A stretch of 15,996 bases of DNA from JBBKXR01 sp037969585 (GTDB lineage: Bacteria; Verrucomicrobiota; Verrucomicrobiia; Verrucomicrobiales; DEV007): contig JBBKXR010000070.1 in the NCBI GenBank assembly GCA_037969585.1, positions 1 through 15,996 of the forward strand, read 5' to 3'. A program made the position numbers and the translations under genes. The notes under the pieces are model-generated. The model was not told the DNA's origin, made no database searches, and worked only from the letters and a program-made list of their open reading frames with translations. Of this stretch, positions 14,356-15,996 are shown in pieces; position 1 is the stretch's first letter; each line of letters begins with the position of its first letter.

Positions 14356-15123
14356 ATGATCCTTACTGAAAATCTGTCCATGCGCTACGGGCCGCTGCTT
14401 GCGCTCGATGACCTGTCGTTGCGTATCGAACCCGGTGAACTGTTCGCCTTTCTCGGCCCCAACGCGGCGGGAAAGACGACGACCATCAAATTGCTGACCG
14501 GCTTGCTTCACGCCACCGGGGGACGTGCGTCGATCTGTGGATACGACATTCGCGAATCGCCGATGGAGGCCAAGCGTCGGATTGGTTATGTGCCGGACGT
14601 TGCCGAGTTCTATGACAAGCTGACCCCGCGCGAATTTATGGAATTCATCGCCGATCTGTTCGTCGTTGAGCGCGGTGAAGCGGCCAGAAAAACCGGTGCC
14701 CTGTTCGAGCAGTTTGACCTCAATGCTCACGCTGCTCAGCGCATCGAAAATCTCAGTCATGGGACTCGTCAGCGCCTGGCAATCGCCTCGGCTCTACTCC
14801 ACGAACCGGAAGTCATCATCATCGACGAACCTATGGTCGGCCTCGATCCACGCAACGCAAGGGTGGTAAAGCAAGAGCTCAAGGCGCGCAGTGAGGCGGG
14901 AGTAACCGTGTTCATGTCGACCCATTTGCTCAATGTCGCGGAAGAGCTCGCTGACCGGATCGGGATTATCAACGATGGTCGGCTGCAGGCTCTCGGAACG
15001 CTCAGTGAACTTCAGTCGCTGTCACCCGGTGAGGGCGACGCCGGCCTGGAAGATTTGTTCCTGCAATTAACCAAGAGTGAACGGGTCGCCAGTGCTGATG
15101 AAGGCGTCGAAACAACTGCCTAG
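14356..15123 (+). CDS. ABC transporter ATP-binding protein (ABC-2 export type)
   Basis: This 255-aa cytoplasmic ATPase would power a membrane exporter. Walker A is GPNAAGKT (34-41), the signature motif reads LSHGTRQ (133-139) rather than LSGGQ-like, Walker B is VIIIDE (153-158), the D-loop is GLDP (162-165) and the H-loop histidine is 190 (STHLL). The Q-loop region reads IGYVPDVAEFYDKLTPREF (77-95), with acidic Asp81 in the usual glutamine area, as in the ABC-2 subfamily that handles lipids, polysaccharides or drugs, where IGY-P-E/D and -LT are common. Length is slightly short for such proteins but complete. The neighbour upstream is the anchored protein of unknown function; no permease follows before the terminator-like hairpins, so the membrane partner must be elsewhere. 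Confidence 0.93.
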   Translation: MILTENLSMRYGPLLALDDLSLRIEPGELFAFLGPNAAGKTTTIKLLTGLLHATGGRASICGYDIRESPMEAKRRIGYVPDVAEFYDKLTPREFMEFIADLFVVERGEAARKTGALFEQFDLNAHAAQRIENLSHGTRQRLAIASALLHEPEVIIIDEPMVGLDPRNARVVKQELKARSEAGVTVFMSTHLLNVAEELADRIGIINDGRLQALGTLSELQSLSPGEGDAGLEDLFLQLTKSERVASADEGVETTA

Positions 15124-15153
15124 CAGCTTAGCCGTCTAGGTTAAAAGGGCTGC
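15123..15153 (+). terminator. Bulged hairpin immediately after the ABC ATPase stop codon
   Basis: GCAGC (15123-15127) pairs with GCTGC (15149-15153), and inside it TTAGCC (15128-15133) pairs with GGTTAA (15139-15144) with one G-T wobble; the loop is five bases, with a four-base bulge on the 3' side. It starts at the last base of the stop codon. There is no T-tract, so it may act as an mRNA end-stabiliser or rho-assisted stop more than as an intrinsic terminator. Confidence 0.4.
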
Positions 15154-15172
15154 AAAGTCATCGACCGCTCAC

Positions 15173-15201
15173 CGAAAAGCGACGGACTCCTGCGCTTTTT
15201 G
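15173..15201 (+). terminator. Terminator-like hairpin downstream of the ABC ATPase
   Basis: AAAAGCG (15175-15181) pairs with CGCTTTT (15193-15199), extended by a G-T wobble and a C-G pair, around an 11-base loop. The 3' arm itself runs into T5 and then GCTTT. The A-tract/T-tract arrangement could work in both directions, but the GC core is only three pairs and the loop is large, so strength is uncertain. It separates the ABC pair from the ExbB-type gene 76 bases further on. Confidence 0.5.
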
Positions 15202-15276
15202 CTTTACAGAAGCCTTTGTTTTTACGATCTACAGAACACTCGGAATCAAGTTCCTCCAATTAACCGTCTAGTGAAT

Positions 15277-15996
15277 ATGTCAGTCATCAAGTCTTTCTCC
15301 CTTTCGAAGTATTTCTGGATCGTCGCCGCAATTTTTATGGCGGTGTCTGTAGCGGGCCCCGAGCTTTTTGCTCAGGCTGACGGTGCAGATGCAGCCGCAG
15401 CCGCTCCGGCCGCCGATGCTGGCGGCGGCGCCGATGAAGGTGACGAAGCGGCAAAGGCCCCGACCACGCTGTGGACTCTGATCCAGGCGGGTGGTTGGGC
15501 TATGTGGCCGCTCGGTTTGCTGTCGGTCGCGATGATCACGCTGATGGTTTACAACTTCATGCAGTTGACCAAGGGCAAATTCCTTCCAACGGCGTTGCGC
15601 CAGAATGTGCTCGCCAACATGGCTGACGTTCGCGTTCGCAGTGCCATCGAAGAATCGGCCGACAGTGCTTCGTTTTACGGCCGGATGATGGCCAGTTCGT
15701 TGCCGCACGTCGACGCGACCGATCCAGAGACTCTCGGTCGTGAGCACGTCGAGGATGCAATCGCCGATTTCACCGGCAAGGAAATGCCCGGCTACATGTC
15801 GTGGGTGGGTTACTTTTCGGTTATCGCTCAGGCCTCGCCGATGATCGGGCTGCTCGGAACCGTCTCGGGCATGATTAAGGCGTTCCAAACTCTGGGTATT
15901 TCCGGAGGTAGTGATCCAGGCAAGCTGGCTGCCAATATCTCGGAAGCCCTGGTGACGCCCGCCAGTGGTCTGGTGGTCGTCACCAGGGCTTCCGAG
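15277..15996 (+). CDS. ExbB/TolQ/MotA-family proton channel, 5' part (runs off window; 3' end suspect)
   Basis: ExbB/TolQ proteins form the inner-membrane proton channel that energises TonB or Tol complexes with ExbD/TolR. The 240 visible codons begin with a signal-like hydrophobic segment (about 11-30, ending ELFAQ) and an Ala/Asp/Gly-rich linker (33-60), an N-terminal extension common in PVC and related bacteria. The channel domain follows: first long helix at about 68-95 (GWAMWPLGLLSVAMITLMV), a cytoplasmic stretch, then second helix (178-205) with the family motif SPMIGLLGTVSGMI, whose threonine-containing GTVSG is conserved. The third helix begins at ISEALV (221-226) but its expected continuation is replaced from about codon 234 by the reverse complement of the preceding bases. 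Also, residue 228 is proline where ExbB relatives carry the functional threonine (Thr181 in E. coli). ATG 15277 lies before the signal-like segment, with no Shine-Dalgarno. ExbD should follow beyond the window. Confidence 0.92.
   Translation, partial: MSVIKSFSLSKYFWIVAAIFMAVSVAGPELFAQADGADAAAAAPAADAGGGADEGDEAAKAPTTLWTLIQAGGWAMWPLGLLSVAMITLMVYNFMQLTKGKFLPTALRQNVLANMADVRVRSAIEESADSASFYGRMMASSLPHVDATDPETLGREHVEDAIADFTGKEMPGYMSWVGYFSVIAQASPMIGLLGTVSGMIKAFQTLGISGGSDPGKLAANISEALVTPASGLVVVTRASE
15939..15996. repeat. Perfect 19-bp inverted repeat ending at the window's last base
   Basis: CTCGGAAGCCCTGGTGACG at 15939-15957 is exactly reverse-complementary to 15978-15996, with a 20-base loop at 15958-15977; the next pair outward from the loop side mismatches. 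The left arm encodes the well-conserved SEALVT segment of the ExbB family, while the right arm encodes VTRASE, which does not fit the family, so the right arm is the likely copy. A fold-back at a read or contig end is the simplest explanation. Confidence 0.9.

Noticed and set aside
15280..15888. 202-codon minus-strand frame in the ExbB-type gene
   Set aside because: It is opposite a clear ExbB/TolQ coding sequence and arises from its codon bias.
1..15996. Mobile elements, CRISPR arrays, tRNA or rRNA genes, toxin-antitoxin or defence systems
   Set aside because: On reading both strands I saw no transposase, integrase, regularly spaced repeats, tRNA-like cloverleaf or defence-type gene.

Overview
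The window is a gene-dense bacterial chromosomal segment, moderately GC-rich (mid-50s per cent by eye). It carries housekeeping and envelope genes and no recognisable mobile element, CRISPR array, tRNA or rRNA. The gene content points to the PVC group, most likely Verrucomicrobiota. It includes an RsmA methyltransferase fused to a Nudix domain, an ExbB/TolQ-type channel with a signal peptide and an Ala/Asp-rich linker, a secreted purple-acid-phosphatase-like enzyme with an added C-terminal domain, a CysJ-like reductase without a flavodoxin domain, and few Shine-Dalgarno sequences. This taxonomic call is an inference from remembered family patterns.

Layout. (1) 2-592 (+): the 3' part of lipA. 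(2) 593-822: a leader with an AT-rich core (32.5% GC over 661-780, hand counted) and an 11-bp direct repeat. (3) 823-2916 (+): an inner-membrane-anchored protein with many ankyrin repeats ending in a complete L,D-transpeptidase (YkuD) domain. (4) 2998-7787 (+): a tightly packed run of a secreted metallophosphoesterase, a TPR protein (4-nt overlap), a Bcp peroxiredoxin, and an RsmA-Nudix fusion (4-nt overlap). (5) 13288-7765 (-): a three-gene run of a CysJ-like FAD/NADPH reductase, NadD, and a fused HyuA-HyuB 5-oxoprolinase. Its last gene converges on rsmA-nudix with a 23-nt overlap of coding ends. (6) 13390-15123 (+), divergent from the reductase: a membrane-anchored protein of unknown function and an ABC-transporter ATPase with no permease beside it, followed by two hairpins, one terminator-like. 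(7) 15277-15996 (+): the 5' part of an ExbB/TolQ/MotA-family gene that runs off the window.

How the genes work together. The (+) run mixes secreted or periplasmic proteins (phosphoesterase, TPR) with cytoplasmic peroxide defence and 16S rRNA maturation. The (-) run mixes NAD synthesis, NADPH-dependent electron transfer and 5-oxoproline/glutathione-type metabolism, so a redox/cofactor theme is possible but not proven. Envelope functions recur at both ends (L,D-transpeptidase; ExbB).

I found no clear undescribed multi-gene system. The most notable points are the periplasmic ankyrin/L,D-transpeptidase fusion, the RsmA-Nudix fusion, the ABC ATPase paired with an unknown anchored protein, and a perfect 19-bp inverted repeat ending flush with the window's last base inside the ExbB gene. 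That repeat looks more like a fold-back sequencing or assembly artefact than biology.
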